DNA from: Candidatus Baldrarchaeota archaeon
Lineage (GTDB): Archaea > Asgardarchaeota > Baldrarchaeia > Baldrarchaeales > DXJG01
Length of the DNA: 9,377 nucleotides
Assembly: GCA_030587435.1 (NCBI GenBank)
Contig: JAUQZC010000116.1
Span: 1-9,377, forward strand
Direction: 5' to 3'
Below, in pieces: positions 1 through 7,800 of this stretch. The first letter of the stretch is position 1. Each line of letters begins with the position of its first letter. The notes below the pieces were generated by a model. That model had not been told where the DNA came from, did not search any database, and was given only the letters and a program-made list of their open reading frames with translations. The position numbers were made by a program, and so were the translations under genes.

Positions 1-454
1 CTTCCCTATATCTTTTTCCCTTTTTAACTTCTTTAATTTCCAGACCAAAGTTCTTAAGGATTTCTTCTAGCTTCCAAAGGTTTGCTAACAACGTAAATTT
101 AAAATATGAAAAATTATCGTTTTCATAGTTTTTTAAATCTTCCTTAAATTTTTCTTTTAATAGAGGCTTTACAGGATCCAGAGAAATATCAATGCTAAGC
201 GGAATGACGTCTTTTAGCTCTTCTCCTGCCACTTTTATGTCTTTTATTTCTGCTGATAATTTCAAATTTTTCTTCAGACTCGATAATATTGCTTCCAGAT
301 CATTTTTGATACTACTGAAGAAAATTAGACTCTCTTCATCTTTCGAAGGAATTTCTAAAAAATCTAATTTGTTTGATGTAAGTATTTTTTCAACTAATTC
401 TTCAATTATTTTTTCTTCTAGCGGTGTTAGTGGTATTTCTATTTTTTCAGCCAT
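1..454 (-). CDS. Unrecognised protein, last visible gene of the cas operon (partial, 3' end beyond the window)
   Basis: The minus-strand reading frame is open from the ATG at 454 to the window edge: 151 codons with no stop. An in-frame TGA lies directly upstream of this ATG, so the start is well fixed, and a GAGAGG ribosome-binding site sits about 9 nt before it. The start overlaps the end of Cas7 #5 by 16 bp, so the gene belongs to the same operon. The visible part is highly charged (many Lys and Glu), has no cysteine, and reads as mostly helical: an N-terminal segment with PLEEKIIEELVEKIL, then an alternating stretch near residues 65-95, then a helix-rich segment near 100-145. I do not recognise the family. 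There is no RAMP glycine-rich loop, HD or CARF-like motif in this part. It could be a III-D accessory subunit or an ancillary effector. That it is a real gene is well supported; its function is unknown. Confidence 0.85.
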   Translation of the reverse strand, partial: MAEKIEIPLTPLEEKIIEELVEKILTSNKLDFLEIPSKDEESLIFFSSIKNDLEAILSSLKKNLKLSAEIKDIKVAGEELKDVIPLSIDISLDPVKPLLKEKFKEDLKNYENDNFSYFKFTLLANLWKLEEILKNFGLEIKEVKKGKRYRE

Positions 455-1335
455 TCAATGAAGCCTCTCAATGTGTGCTTCTCTGTGTATTCTTCTTTCA
501 TTGAGAGTTTCAGTATGTTTCTCTTGAGGTCTTCTTGGCTTTGTGGTGTTTTTAGGTGGATCGACTTTATATTTGTTTTTTCCTCGTCGATTTTTAATGT
601 TCCAAAGCCTTTGCTCTTAAGCCCTCCAACTTTTATACCTTCATGTAATAGGTACTGGAATATATTGGCTAATAGTTTTGAGTTATCGGAGCCTTGTTCC
701 AGGTTTTCTGCGATTATCCTCAGCTTAAACCTAATATTGTCTAGAGGCTCTATGAATTCTATGGTGTATAGCCGCCCTTCTTTCGCTATTCCTGTTTGTC
801 TATCTATTGAAGTGGATGTGTATGTTTTAGTCTTTAATTCAACTATTTTGTCATTTAGAAGTGGATATGCGTCAAAGAATTTTAGTTTTGCAGCGACACT
901 TTTTCCACCAAAGAGGTTGCATACTGGACATATTAATGAGAAATAGTATTCTAAGAGGGCCCTTTCCGTAAGTTCTTCTATTTGTTTATCTGAAAATATT
1001 TCTCTCATCGTTTCTATAGCGTTTTTCTTATACTTTCTCGTTAATCCCTCGCAATGTTCTTTATCTTTTCTAATATGCTCATCTTTCCTATGGCATTTTA
1101 CGATTTCATTTATATCTGGAGATGAAAATACCATGCTTTTAGCTATTTTCATCGCTAGTTTTCTCAATACGCCTTTAAGTGATTCTGCTGGCAGAATCGG
1201 TATGTAATATTTGTTGACCTTCATTTTTAAAATTGACCTAGTGAATAACTCTCCTCCGGCCCCTATGTGAAGCGGATCTACCGGTTTTAGGTATAGATCT
1301 ATTAGAAACCTGTTTTCAAGGAATACCTTAAACAT
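439..1335 (-). CDS. cas7: Cas7-family RAMP protein (Cas7 #5), type III effector backbone subunit
   Basis: 298 residues. The RAMP fold signature is clear: an N-terminal strand leading to LHIGAGG (22-28), then ILPAESLKGVLRK (47-59), which is the Cas7 PGSSLKGVLR element in variant form. A cysteine set C81, C95, C136 and C139 (CPVC) followed by LFGG matches the zinc-binding insertion of type III Cas7 proteins. The segments TGIAKEGRLYTIEFIEP (181-197) and VGGLKSKGFG (236-245) are the thumb-proximal and C-terminal glycine-rich elements. The loop between the two N-terminal motifs reads SILKMKV and lacks the Asp used by Csm3 to cut target RNA, so this subunit is probably structural, perhaps at the filament end distal to Cas10. 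The ATG start overlaps the Csx10 stop by 8 bp and follows a GGAGGT site 8-9 nt upstream. The Cas7 family call is firm; the position in the complex is inference. Confidence 0.92.
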   Translation of the reverse strand: MFKVFLENRFLIDLYLKPVDPLHIGAGGELFTRSILKMKVNKYYIPILPAESLKGVLRKLAMKIAKSMVFSSPDINEIVKCHRKDEHIRKDKEHCEGLTRKYKKNAIETMREIFSDKQIEELTERALLEYYFSLICPVCNLFGGKSVAAKLKFFDAYPLLNDKIVELKTKTYTSTSIDRQTGIAKEGRLYTIEFIEPLDNIRFKLRIIAENLEQGSDNSKLLANIFQYLLHEGIKVGGLKSKGFGTLKIDEEKTNIKSIHLKTPQSQEDLKRNILKLSMKEEYTEKHTLRGFIEWLKK

Positions 1336-2419
1336 CTGTCACTACCTCCAAGATATTTAAACCTCCATAGCTTAGAGGGCCGAAACCTTTGAGCTCTTTT
1401 TCAGCTAGATAATTAGCTTTGTCTGTGTTTATTTCATAGAAAAATAGTGATCCTGGTGCAGCGCCGGATATTCTAGGTTTTGGTATTCCTCCATGTGCGA
1501 CTTTAAGGGAAAAACCGCTTATTGTTTTAATTCCCGTTAATAAATAGTTTTTATCTTTTAAGACATAGTGAGGTTTTGCGTCTAAATCAAGTTTTAGATT
1601 GGTAAATATTCCGTGATTGTTTATTTCTAATCCAAAAGAAAGTGAAAGTGACCTTAACATAATTATATTATTAGTTTTTTGTAAAACGTTTTCTATGATC
1701 TTTGTTCTTTTTTCTACATAGTTTTCTAATAGTTTTATGTGGACGTTGAATTTGCCGAAGCCTTTAGATTTCCCTCTACCTATTTTTATCTCAAAATCTT
1801 CCTCTTCTAATAGATTTTCTAATTTATTTTCTGTGTCAACTATTTTACCTATAAAGATATTCTGTTTAAGTTGTCCGTCTTCTTCATGAACTGGTAATAA
1901 GGTTAGATAGCCAAAAAGCATCCCTATCTCACTGGACTTTACATATTTGTTTATTGCCGTGGAATCTAAGGACTGTAAATATTGTGAAAGTTTATAATAA
2001 GTTTTATCAATTTTTACTACGAGTTCTCCTTTCATGTTGCTAACTGTATATAAATGTCCTCTCCTACATGTTACTTTGAAAAGTTCATTTATGTCGAAAT
2101 CACGTATTTTCTCAATGCTATCTATACTTGGAAATATTTTATCTTCCCTACAAACTTTACAGCATAGTAGTAAGGGATGTGCAGGTCTGGAAACTTCTTT
2201 TCTAAATGTTGGATATGCCGGATGAAATATTATGGTTGGCTTTAGAGCCTCTTCTTTTACATCTTTTTTCAATTCTCTGCTTATATAAGTTAGCAGAGCT
2301 CCCCTTAGAGTGTAACCTTCTATGTAACTGGTAGAATGTTTTAAATACCTTGAATCTGCAGCTATACCAGATACAAGCACTGGACTCTCTTGTCTAAGTT
2401 GTACTTCATATATATTCAA
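1328..2419 (-). CDS. csx10: Csx10-like Cas5 subunit (type III-D RAMP)
   Basis: 363 residues, close to the usual Csx10 length. Csx10 is the Cas5/Csm4 counterpart of type III-D complexes, expected to hold the crRNA 5' handle next to Cas10. Seen here: an N-terminal ferredoxin-like strand, then YIEGYTLRGALLTYI (32-46), the Csx10 version of the PGSxLRGAL element; a central HPLLLCCKVC segment (81-90) with C118 and H122 further on, a possible zinc knuckle; an internal glycine loop GRGKSKGFGKF (214-224); and a second RAMP half ending in SGAAPGSLFFYEI (318-330) and GFGPLSYGGLNIL (345-357). The two-half architecture with two glycine-rich loops is typical of Csx10. The start is TTG, overlapping the upstream stop as TTGA, with a GAGGAGG site 8-9 nt before it. 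Csm4 is the alternative name, but the motif spacing and central cysteines favour Csx10. Confidence 0.88.
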   Translation of the reverse strand: MNIYEVQLRQESPVLVSGIAADSRYLKHSTSYIEGYTLRGALLTYISRELKKDVKEEALKPTIIFHPAYPTFRKEVSRPAHPLLLCCKVCREDKIFPSIDSIEKIRDFDINELFKVTCRRGHLYTVSNMKGELVVKIDKTYYKLSQYLQSLDSTAINKYVKSSEIGMLFGYLTLLPVHEEDGQLKQNIFIGKIVDTENKLENLLEEEDFEIKIGRGKSKGFGKFNVHIKLLENYVEKRTKIIENVLQKTNNIIMLRSLSLSFGLEINNHGIFTNLKLDLDAKPHYVLKDKNYLLTGIKTISGFSLKVAHGGIPKPRISGAAPGSLFFYEINTDKANYLAEKELKGFGPLSYGGLNILEVVTDV

Positions 2420-3054
2420 ATATTCTGCCTCCTCAATGTGTCAAGCAAAATGTGAATTATTTCATCTTTTTCCAATCTTTCTAGAATTTCTTTCGGTGAA
2501 ACATCTTCAATAGTTACGTTAACAAAAGAGTTTCTTCCAATACCTTCAAACCTAAGATTTACTAGAGCTGCTAAAAGAGCTCTTGTTTCCTCTACTGATA
2601 GATTTTTACATATTATTTTTGTAGAGAATTTTTCACCAATAGGTATGTATTCCCTGCTAAATAATCCCCCTTCCTCAGCTATACCTGTTTCTTCATCTAT
2701 TTTAACATGAGTATAGACCTGTGTATCTCCCTTATAATATGCGTTTTCAATACTTATTTTAGAGAAGTCCCCACCAGGTTTCCCAAAAATAGCAGTCACT
2801 ATATCATTTTTATCCCTTATCTTCTCGGGGTTAACTGATGGTGTAACATTAAAACCTAAAGCTCTGCTTATTTTTATTAATGACGATCTTAAAACCCCTT
2901 TTATCGTCGAAGCGGGTATTATTTTAACTTTTTCACCTCTCTCTGATATCGTTTCCATAAATGGGTTATCTGCAACTATTTTTATCGGAATGCTTGACGA
3001 TATATGCAGTTTTTTCAAAGTTATAAAGTTAATCTTAATGGTGAAGTCAAACAT
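2416..3054 (-). CDS. cas7: Short Cas7-family RAMP protein (Cas7 #4), no zinc cluster
   Basis: 212 residues, the shortest of the five Cas7 paralogues. Family evidence: IIPASTIKGVLRSSL (45-59) is the PGSSLKGVLR element, TGIAEEGGLFSREYIPIG (123-140) is the conserved central segment, and RFEGIGRNSF (168-177) is the C-terminal glycine loop. A loop with DNPFME (29-34) aligns by spacing with DNPIVR in the Csm3-like Cas7 #1, so D29 is a candidate target-RNA cleavage residue. There is only one cysteine (C149), so the zinc insertion found in the other paralogues is missing and the region between residues 60 and 100 is short. The ATG follows the Cas10 stop with no gap (TAG then ATG) and is preceded by GGGGGAT about 9 nt upstream. 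It sits between cas10 and csx10, suggesting a place in the backbone near the Cas10 end, which is inference. Confidence 0.9.
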   Translation of the reverse strand: MFDFTIKINFITLKKLHISSSIPIKIVADNPFMETISERGEKVKIIPASTIKGVLRSSLIKISRALGFNVTPSVNPEKIRDKNDIVTAIFGKPGGDFSKISIENAYYKGDTQVYTHVKIDEETGIAEEGGLFSREYIPIGEKFSTKIICKNLSVEETRALLAALVNLRFEGIGRNSFVNVTIEDVSPKEILERLEKDEIIHILLDTLRRQNI

Positions 3055-5715
3055 CTACTTTAATCCCCCTATTAAAGATTCTAAAACTAAATACAGGTCA
3101 AACAGTGTAAATATAGGTTCGTCTCCATCCATATACAGCAAATTCTCCATCATTCTTTTAATTGTCTCCTGCGTCTCCTTACTACCTGTCTTCTCTTCTC
3201 TCCCAGCAAATATTACCTTTACAAAAGTTGAATTATCCTTCTCGACCCTTACCTGTAGGTTTTTGAAAAGAATTCTCCTTAATGACCGAAGATCTTCTTT
3301 AAATCCAGAAGTATAAATTTTCTGAAGAAGTTCCTCGCTGATCGATGAATCTATTTTATCAATTGTTTTGTCTAGAATTAGATTAAAATATCTTAAAATA
3401 GAGTTTTTCTGTTTTCTTTCAGACAGTAGAAAAGGCTTTTCCTTCAATAAGCTGACTTTTTCCTTTAAAACCTTATTTAATGCAAAATCAATGTTTTCTG
3501 GATACATAATACCTTGTTCAGTTACAAAGATGCTTAAAGCCCCTCTGAAATCTTCTCTGAGCCTTGCTTCTTCCATATGAATCGCTAGAGCACTTTCTCT
3601 AATATTATCCTTGACTAGCTTATCAAGAATGTATCCAGCACTTTCATATAAAGGTATTATAGGATGTTTTGGTTTTGCTACGGTTATACTAACCGAAAGC
3701 GTAGATCTACAACCCATATTTAAAAAGTACTCATTAATCATATTATAGGCTAATGGTAAAGCTAATTTGGATGGAACTATTAGTGTAGCATCATCACCAC
3801 CCATGTAGACTACTCCAAAAACAAGTCTATTATAGTCATCCTTGTTTTTCCTTCTTACCTTATTTAGAAAATTATGGAAAGCTTTCTTTAATGACGAATC
3901 TATCCTTATACTCCTTTCGAAGGCATCAGTGATAGATATCGATGATGACATTAGTTGCCCTGCAATGTTTGCATCCATTCTAATTAAAGCTATATTCAAA
4001 TATTCTTCTGGATTTTCCAGCTCAGCTAGATCCAAACCTCCTATATATTCTAGTATACGTTTGAGAAAGTCTTCACTTGGATCATTTCCAAATAGTTTTC
4101 TGAAAAGTTGCTTATAGTGATAGTTTTCTCCAATTTTATACTTCTTTTCACATAAAGAACATATATATTTTCCTTTTTCGGTTTTTTCCGCAAAATTAAA
4201 GCCACAAAATGCGCATATTCTAAATATGTTTGGTGAAACCTCCCCGCTTATATATGAAGTGGCTTTTTTCTTGGTCAATTCCCTTGTCAATATTGCATCT
4301 GTTAGATTAAAATTCGAGTATAGTGGCGCATAACTGTAAGCTATATCTATTTCGAAATTTCTCCCAAGATTATACAATTCACTTCCAATTTTATCTTTTA
4401 ACGAACTTGGAATAAGGAAGGTAATATTTCCGCCTCCGTAGAACAAAAAACACTCATATGGAAGTTGAAATTTCTCGTGAAGACAGTAAGGAATGCTAAT
4501 CATTAGTATAGTGTCTATTATTCTACTTGCCCCTTTCATTGTCCTAAGATCGTTGGCGCGAATATACTTTTGAATATTTCTTATATCAGCTTTTGCTACC
4601 AAAAAGTCTTCAGGCGATGTTCCACTTATCTTTATGTGTTTTTCTAACATTTCTCTAATTATTGGATTTTCAACGTCAATCTTCGATAGCATCTTGCAAA
4701 ACTTTTCACTTAAATCTCTTATATTACTTTGACCTAAACTCTTCCAGAAATTCCAGTCTTTGTAAAGTTTATCTAAATCGCTGAAACTTTCTAATTTCTT
4801 CCCTATTCTCTCAGCGGCTTCCTTAACTTTCGATTTAGCGTCTTTATCCATTTCCAGCAATGAAAAAAATATTCTTTTAAGCCTATCCTCGGCACTTGCA
4901 ATTTTATCAGCTTCCCTCAAATATGTTAAAAGTTCACTGCTACCTTTAATTATATTTATTGCTAAATCAAAAATTTCCTTAGCCTTACCCTCAGCATAGT
5001 CTCTTTTTAGCTCTTCTAGAAACTTTATGGAATTTTGCTCGTGAAGATGCCACTCCATGAAATTATATTTTCCAAAATCATGGAACAATGACGCTAGTCG
5101 TAAAGCTACCAGTTTTTCCTTATCTATTTCCTGTCCTATAGACAAATATGACTCTATTAACTTACAGGTAGCTATACCTGAAACCACAAAGGAATGTAAT
5201 AGTAAGGAAGAAACATTCGCAAGTATTCTTGTATCCGCAGGATAGTGGAAAGCTTTCTCTATAATGGTTTCTTCCCTTTCTTCTAAAGATAAATCTTTTT
5301 TTGTTTTACGTCTTGTTTCGTGATAAAGGGTAACTAATAGGTCTTCATATTCTTTAATTCCCTCCCAATTATCTAGCTTAATCTTCTTTTTATAATCTTT
5401 GTAGTAAATGGAGAGGTAAAATTCTTTTACTTGAGATGGTATAACTTCTGGTACAATGTCCATGTATTGAACGCCCTTTATAAATAAAATAAAAAAATCG
5501 AGAAAATCACTTAATTCTTCTATAGTTGATAACTTTCCTTTCCCTTTAAAAAATAGGAACCTCTCTAAAAGCTTTCTTATTAAATTAGTTAGATTATCAA
5601 AGAGTTTTTTCGACTCTTCAGCAGTTATTGTTTTAACATATTGGGGTCCGTTTTTTCCTCTTATAGGTACTATAAAAGCCTTATAGATTTCGTTAAATTC
5701 GAAACTTCTACTCAA
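3055..5715 (-). CDS. cas10: Cas10, large subunit of type III CRISPR complex (HD nuclease and cyclase palm)
   Basis: 886 residues. Cas10 detects target RNA binding, makes cyclic oligoadenylates with its palm domain and can cut ssDNA with an N-terminal HD domain. Domains in order: helical N-terminus; HD domain around 155-270 with SLFHDFGK (H212, D213) and a further His-rich WHLHEQ segment; first palm with ADIRNIQKYI (376-385), GASRIIDT and YGGGN (426-430); a zinc motif with C501, C504, C519 and C522; second palm with RMDANIAG (D581) and YMGGDDATLIVP, giving the GGDD motif at 639-642; and a helical C-terminal domain from about 740. Both catalytic centres look intact. The start is TTG, overlapping the upstream stop as TTGA, with GGGGGAG just upstream. 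No cyclic-oligoadenylate effector is present in the window, so its partner must be elsewhere. The call is firm. Confidence 0.98.
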   Translation of the reverse strand: MSRSFEFNEIYKAFIVPIRGKNGPQYVKTITAEESKKLFDNLTNLIRKLLERFLFFKGKGKLSTIEELSDFLDFFILFIKGVQYMDIVPEVIPSQVKEFYLSIYYKDYKKKIKLDNWEGIKEYEDLLVTLYHETRRKTKKDLSLEEREETIIEKAFHYPADTRILANVSSLLLHSFVVSGIATCKLIESYLSIGQEIDKEKLVALRLASLFHDFGKYNFMEWHLHEQNSIKFLEELKRDYAEGKAKEIFDLAINIIKGSSELLTYLREADKIASAEDRLKRIFFSLLEMDKDAKSKVKEAAERIGKKLESFSDLDKLYKDWNFWKSLGQSNIRDLSEKFCKMLSKIDVENPIIREMLEKHIKISGTSPEDFLVAKADIRNIQKYIRANDLRTMKGASRIIDTILMISIPYCLHEKFQLPYECFLFYGGGNITFLIPSSLKDKIGSELYNLGRNFEIDIAYSYAPLYSNFNLTDAILTRELTKKKATSYISGEVSPNIFRICAFCGFNFAEKTEKGKYICSLCEKKYKIGENYHYKQLFRKLFGNDPSEDFLKRILEYIGGLDLAELENPEEYLNIALIRMDANIAGQLMSSSISITDAFERSIRIDSSLKKAFHNFLNKVRRKNKDDYNRLVFGVVYMGGDDATLIVPSKLALPLAYNMINEYFLNMGCRSTLSVSITVAKPKHPIIPLYESAGYILDKLVKDNIRESALAIHMEEARLREDFRGALSIFVTEQGIMYPENIDFALNKVLKEKVSLLKEKPFLLSERKQKNSILRYFNLILDKTIDKIDSSISEELLQKIYTSGFKEDLRSLRRILFKNLQVRVEKDNSTFVKVIFAGREEKTGSKETQETIKRMMENLLYMDGDEPIFTLFDLYLVLESLIGGLK

Positions 5716-6005
5716 AGTATCTCCCCCAGTTTTTTCTCAGGGTCACCTACTTCATGGTGAAGATATCTGTCCTTCATCTTTTGAAATATTTCGCCATTCA
5801 ATTCCTTGATTAGATATTTTCCGTTAACTTTTATCCATACATAGAGTGAATCTTTAAGAAAAGCATATCCAAATAGACCTAAACTCTCAATTTCCCCAAT
5901 TTCCTCCTCACAATACTTTCTTGTGGTGTAGTCTTCCTCTGTAACTATAAGAATTTTTGCACTCCTTATAATATTCATCAGTTTTTCTTCATTGTAGCCT
6001 ACCAA
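5712..6005 (-). CDS. Unrecognised small protein between Cas7 #3 and Cas10
   Basis: 97 residues from a TTG start at 6005. This start is chosen because AGGAGGG lies 6 nt upstream; the frame is also open 10 codons further up, to an ATG at 6035 that has no such site. The chosen start overlaps the Cas7 #3 end by 17 bp, and the stop overlaps the Cas10 start by 4 bp. The protein is acidic and looks alpha/beta: a hydrophobic strand AKILIVTEED, a charged helix RKYCEEEIGEIESLG, then FGYAFLKDSLYVWIKVNGKYLI, which reads as two strands in a hairpin, and a charged C-terminus. There is one cysteine, no RAMP loop and no catalytic motif I can name. By size and position it could be a divergent Csx19-like or other III-D accessory protein, but no diagnostic motif supports that. 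Strict coupling to cas10 suggests a role with the effector complex. Confidence 0.82.
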   Translation of the reverse strand: MVGYNEEKLMNIIRSAKILIVTEEDYTTRKYCEEEIGEIESLGLFGYAFLKDSLYVWIKVNGKYLIKELNGEIFQKMKDRYLHHEVGDPEKKLGEIL

Positions 6006-6963
6006 TTTTAGCCCTCCTATCCAAATATCTAGCAAAATCTTCTTTTTCCATCTCTAGTTTCGCTTTAGCAACGAGCTTTGAAACGTCTTCCTTTATAACT
6101 TCTTGAAAATTACATGACACCGCATCGATCAACTTAAACTTCATTAACCCAAAATATTTTCCTTTAATTTGCCCGCCGACTCTGGGATTGTACCTATACT
6201 TAAACTTCCCCATGATAAGCGGCTCTATCGCCTCGCTGTTTCCAAGAATGTTAAACCCAAAAAGCAACAATCCTAACTCGGAATAATTATAGTTTAAGGC
6301 TGTAACAGTAAATTTAAATCTTGAACCTGAAGCTACAGCTTTTACATTGAGTTCAGGTATAGATATTAGATCTCCTTCTACCAAAACGGCATCTGAAAAA
6401 TATGTTCTTGAAGCCAACCTAGGATTACCAAACATATCACATAATATGCATACTTGATTTGCTTCGCAGGCTTTTCTCTCAAAGGACACTTCCTCTCCCC
6501 AAAATGCTAAATGTTTAGCTGCAAACTTTTTATTTACATATTTACCCTGAGAAATATAGCAAGAATAAGAATAGTAATTTGGACCAACTTGGAAAGGTTT
6601 AAACCTATACTCTAAATTTGATCTAACACTACCCTTTATAGCAGACCCTGGAATAGCAGGTGTATCTCTAACAGAGTACTGTGTTGTATTCATTCTTCCC
6701 TGATACATTGAAAAAATTCTATTAATTTCATTGATGAAAGCATCTATATTTGAGGCGAATAAATCCATTTTTTCGTCCACTTTTTTTAAGATTTCGGAAT
6801 ATGAAGGTAGCTTCCCAACTAGAGAACCTGTAAAAAGATAGGAAGATTCGTCGACAATACCTTCAAAACTTAACTTGAAATTTATGCGTCCCTCCTCTAT
6901 ACCACATCGACTAACAGGACTCCTATACCCCTTAACCTTGACCACGACGCTTTTTCTCGACAT
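5989..6963 (-). CDS. Cas7-family RAMP protein (Cas7 #3), Csm5-like
   Basis: 324 residues from the ATG at 6963. That start has GGAGGAG directly upstream; the frame continues upstream to a TTG at 6996, but no comparable ribosome-binding site is seen there. It overlaps the end of Cas7 #2 by 32 bp. RAMP features: an N-terminal strand with NFKLSFEG; a roughly 50-residue insertion rich in helix (residues 50-95); then RDTPAIPGSAIKGSVRSNL (99-117), close to the PGSSIKGAIR form seen in Csm5; a cysteine cluster C166, C172, C175 (ACEANQVCILC) followed by DMFGNP; and SGSRFKFTVTAL (212-223) in the central sheet. D100 lies just before the PGS element, but the insertion makes alignment with the Csm3 catalytic Asp uncertain. 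The C-terminus ends in a basic helix. It is likely a backbone or end-capping Cas7. Family membership is good; the Csm5 label is tentative. Confidence 0.88.
   Translation of the reverse strand: MSRKSVVVKVKGYRSPVSRCGIEEGRINFKLSFEGIVDESSYLFTGSLVGKLPSYSEILKKVDEKMDLFASNIDAFINEINRIFSMYQGRMNTTQYSVRDTPAIPGSAIKGSVRSNLEYRFKPFQVGPNYYSYSCYISQGKYVNKKFAAKHLAFWGEEVSFERKACEANQVCILCDMFGNPRLASRTYFSDAVLVEGDLISIPELNVKAVASGSRFKFTVTALNYNYSELGLLLFGFNILGNSEAIEPLIMGKFKYRYNPRVGGQIKGKYFGLMKFKLIDAVSCNFQEVIKEDVSKLVAKAKLEMEKEDFARYLDRRAKIGRLQ
6012..6018 (-). promoter_or_regulatory. Ribosome-binding site selecting a TTG start
   Basis: Minus-strand AGGAGGG, 6 nt before the TTG at 6005 and within the last codons of Cas7 #3. 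It sets the start of the small unknown gene. Confidence 0.75.
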
Positions 6964-7792
6964 ATCTCCTCCACGCCTCTCTACAACCATTAACAAAACT
7001 TTTAACAGATTCCGTTTTTACTAAAGAATCATCTTCATCTAAGGGTGGTAATTCCTTCGCTTCACCAATATCCACATACTCGTTATCCTGCAGAGTTATG
7101 CCTCTAATATTCTTAAAGGTAACCTCAACTTTTCCAAATCCTCGAGTTTTAAATCCACCTATTGCAACAAAACCAGAGTTAATCATGTCTAAAGCACTAA
7201 TCACCAATCCAATTAAATAATTCGGCAGATTCTTAAATATAAGACCACTCTGAAAAACAAATCCTGGCTCTATATATTCAATAGTATATAATGCTCCTCT
7301 CCGAGCCGTTCCGCTTCTTCTATCTATAGCTATACCAACCTTAACTCCTCTAGATACGTCACCTATCGGATAAGCATCAGAAACATAGAGATGAGCTTTG
7401 TAGGAAGTTGTTCCAAAAACTTTACATACTAAACAATATTTTTGAAGAAGTTTTTTAGCTTCTTCAAGCATGTTTTCTCTCAAATATTGCTTTAACACGT
7501 TATCATATCTTTTTTTACATCCTTCGCCCATAAAACATTTATATTCTTTAGGGAACAGCTTCAGTGAGGCAACTATATTTTCACAGACGGTTCTAAGGAC
7601 TCCTTTGAGCGAACTACCAGGTATATAAGGTACACGCATTCCGTTCTTAAGTATTGTTATTACTTGTAGGTCAACAGGAGAAGTCGGGATTTTAGAAGAC
7701 CCTGACCCTATTCTTAGAGGACTAAGATTCTTGTATTCAAGTTCAACTACTATTTCCCTGCGTAACACGTCAAAAGAAACCCATTCTTGCAT
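6932..7792 (-). CDS. csm3: Cas7-family RAMP protein (Cas7 #2), Csm3-like
   Basis: 286 residues from the ATG at 7792. This start has AAGGTGA 8 nt upstream, overlapping the stop of Cas7 #1. A GTG four codons further up (7804) is possible, but its nearest ribosome-binding site is about 15 nt away. Motifs: LRIGSGSSKIP (26-36), SPVDLQV with D41 as the candidate target-RNA cleavage residue, VPYIPGSSLKGVLRT (54-68), a zinc-type set C86, C92, C120 and C123 (CLVC) followed by KVFGT, GTARRGALYTIEYIEP (161-176) and IGGFKTRGFG (211-220). All are standard for type III Cas7. The C-terminus carries an acidic stretch (PLDEDDS) and then a very basic helix. The segment encoding YIPGSSLKGVLRT is identical at DNA level to Cas7 #1 over 43 bp. 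It should act as an RNA-cutting backbone subunit. Confidence 0.93.
   Translation of the reverse strand: MQEWVSFDVLRREIVVELEYKNLSPLRIGSGSSKIPTSPVDLQVITILKNGMRVPYIPGSSLKGVLRTVCENIVASLKLFPKEYKCFMGEGCKKRYDNVLKQYLRENMLEEAKKLLQKYCLVCKVFGTTSYKAHLYVSDAYPIGDVSRGVKVGIAIDRRSGTARRGALYTIEYIEPGFVFQSGLIFKNLPNYLIGLVISALDMINSGFVAIGGFKTRGFGKVEVTFKNIRGITLQDNEYVDIGEAKELPPLDEDDSLVKTESVKSFVNGCREAWRRYVEKKRRGQG
6966..6972 (-). promoter_or_regulatory. Ribosome-binding site of Cas7 #3
   Basis: Minus-strand GGAGGAG directly before the ATG at 6963, inside the end of Cas7 #2. It supports this start over the upstream TTG at 6996. Confidence 0.7.
7590..7632 (-). repeat. 43-bp repeat, copy in Cas7 #2
   Basis: Identical base for base to 8335-8377. 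It encodes the YIPGSSLKGVLRT element. The match ends at 7589 and 7633. Confidence 0.9.
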
Positions 7793-7800
7793 TTTAAGCT

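Noticed and set aside
192..461. Plus-strand open frame
   Set aside because: It is the reverse-strand shadow of the partial minus-strand gene, is rich in Ser and Phe as expected of antisense frames, and has no ribosome-binding site.
458..946. 162-codon plus-strand open frame
   Set aside because: It lies fully antisense to Cas7 #5, whose motifs are clear; the composition is that of an antisense frame.
2034..5245. Several plus-strand frames of 60-110 codons opposite csx10, Cas7 #4 and cas10
   Set aside because: All are antisense to genes with firm family motifs, have no recognisable domains and show no promoter of their own.
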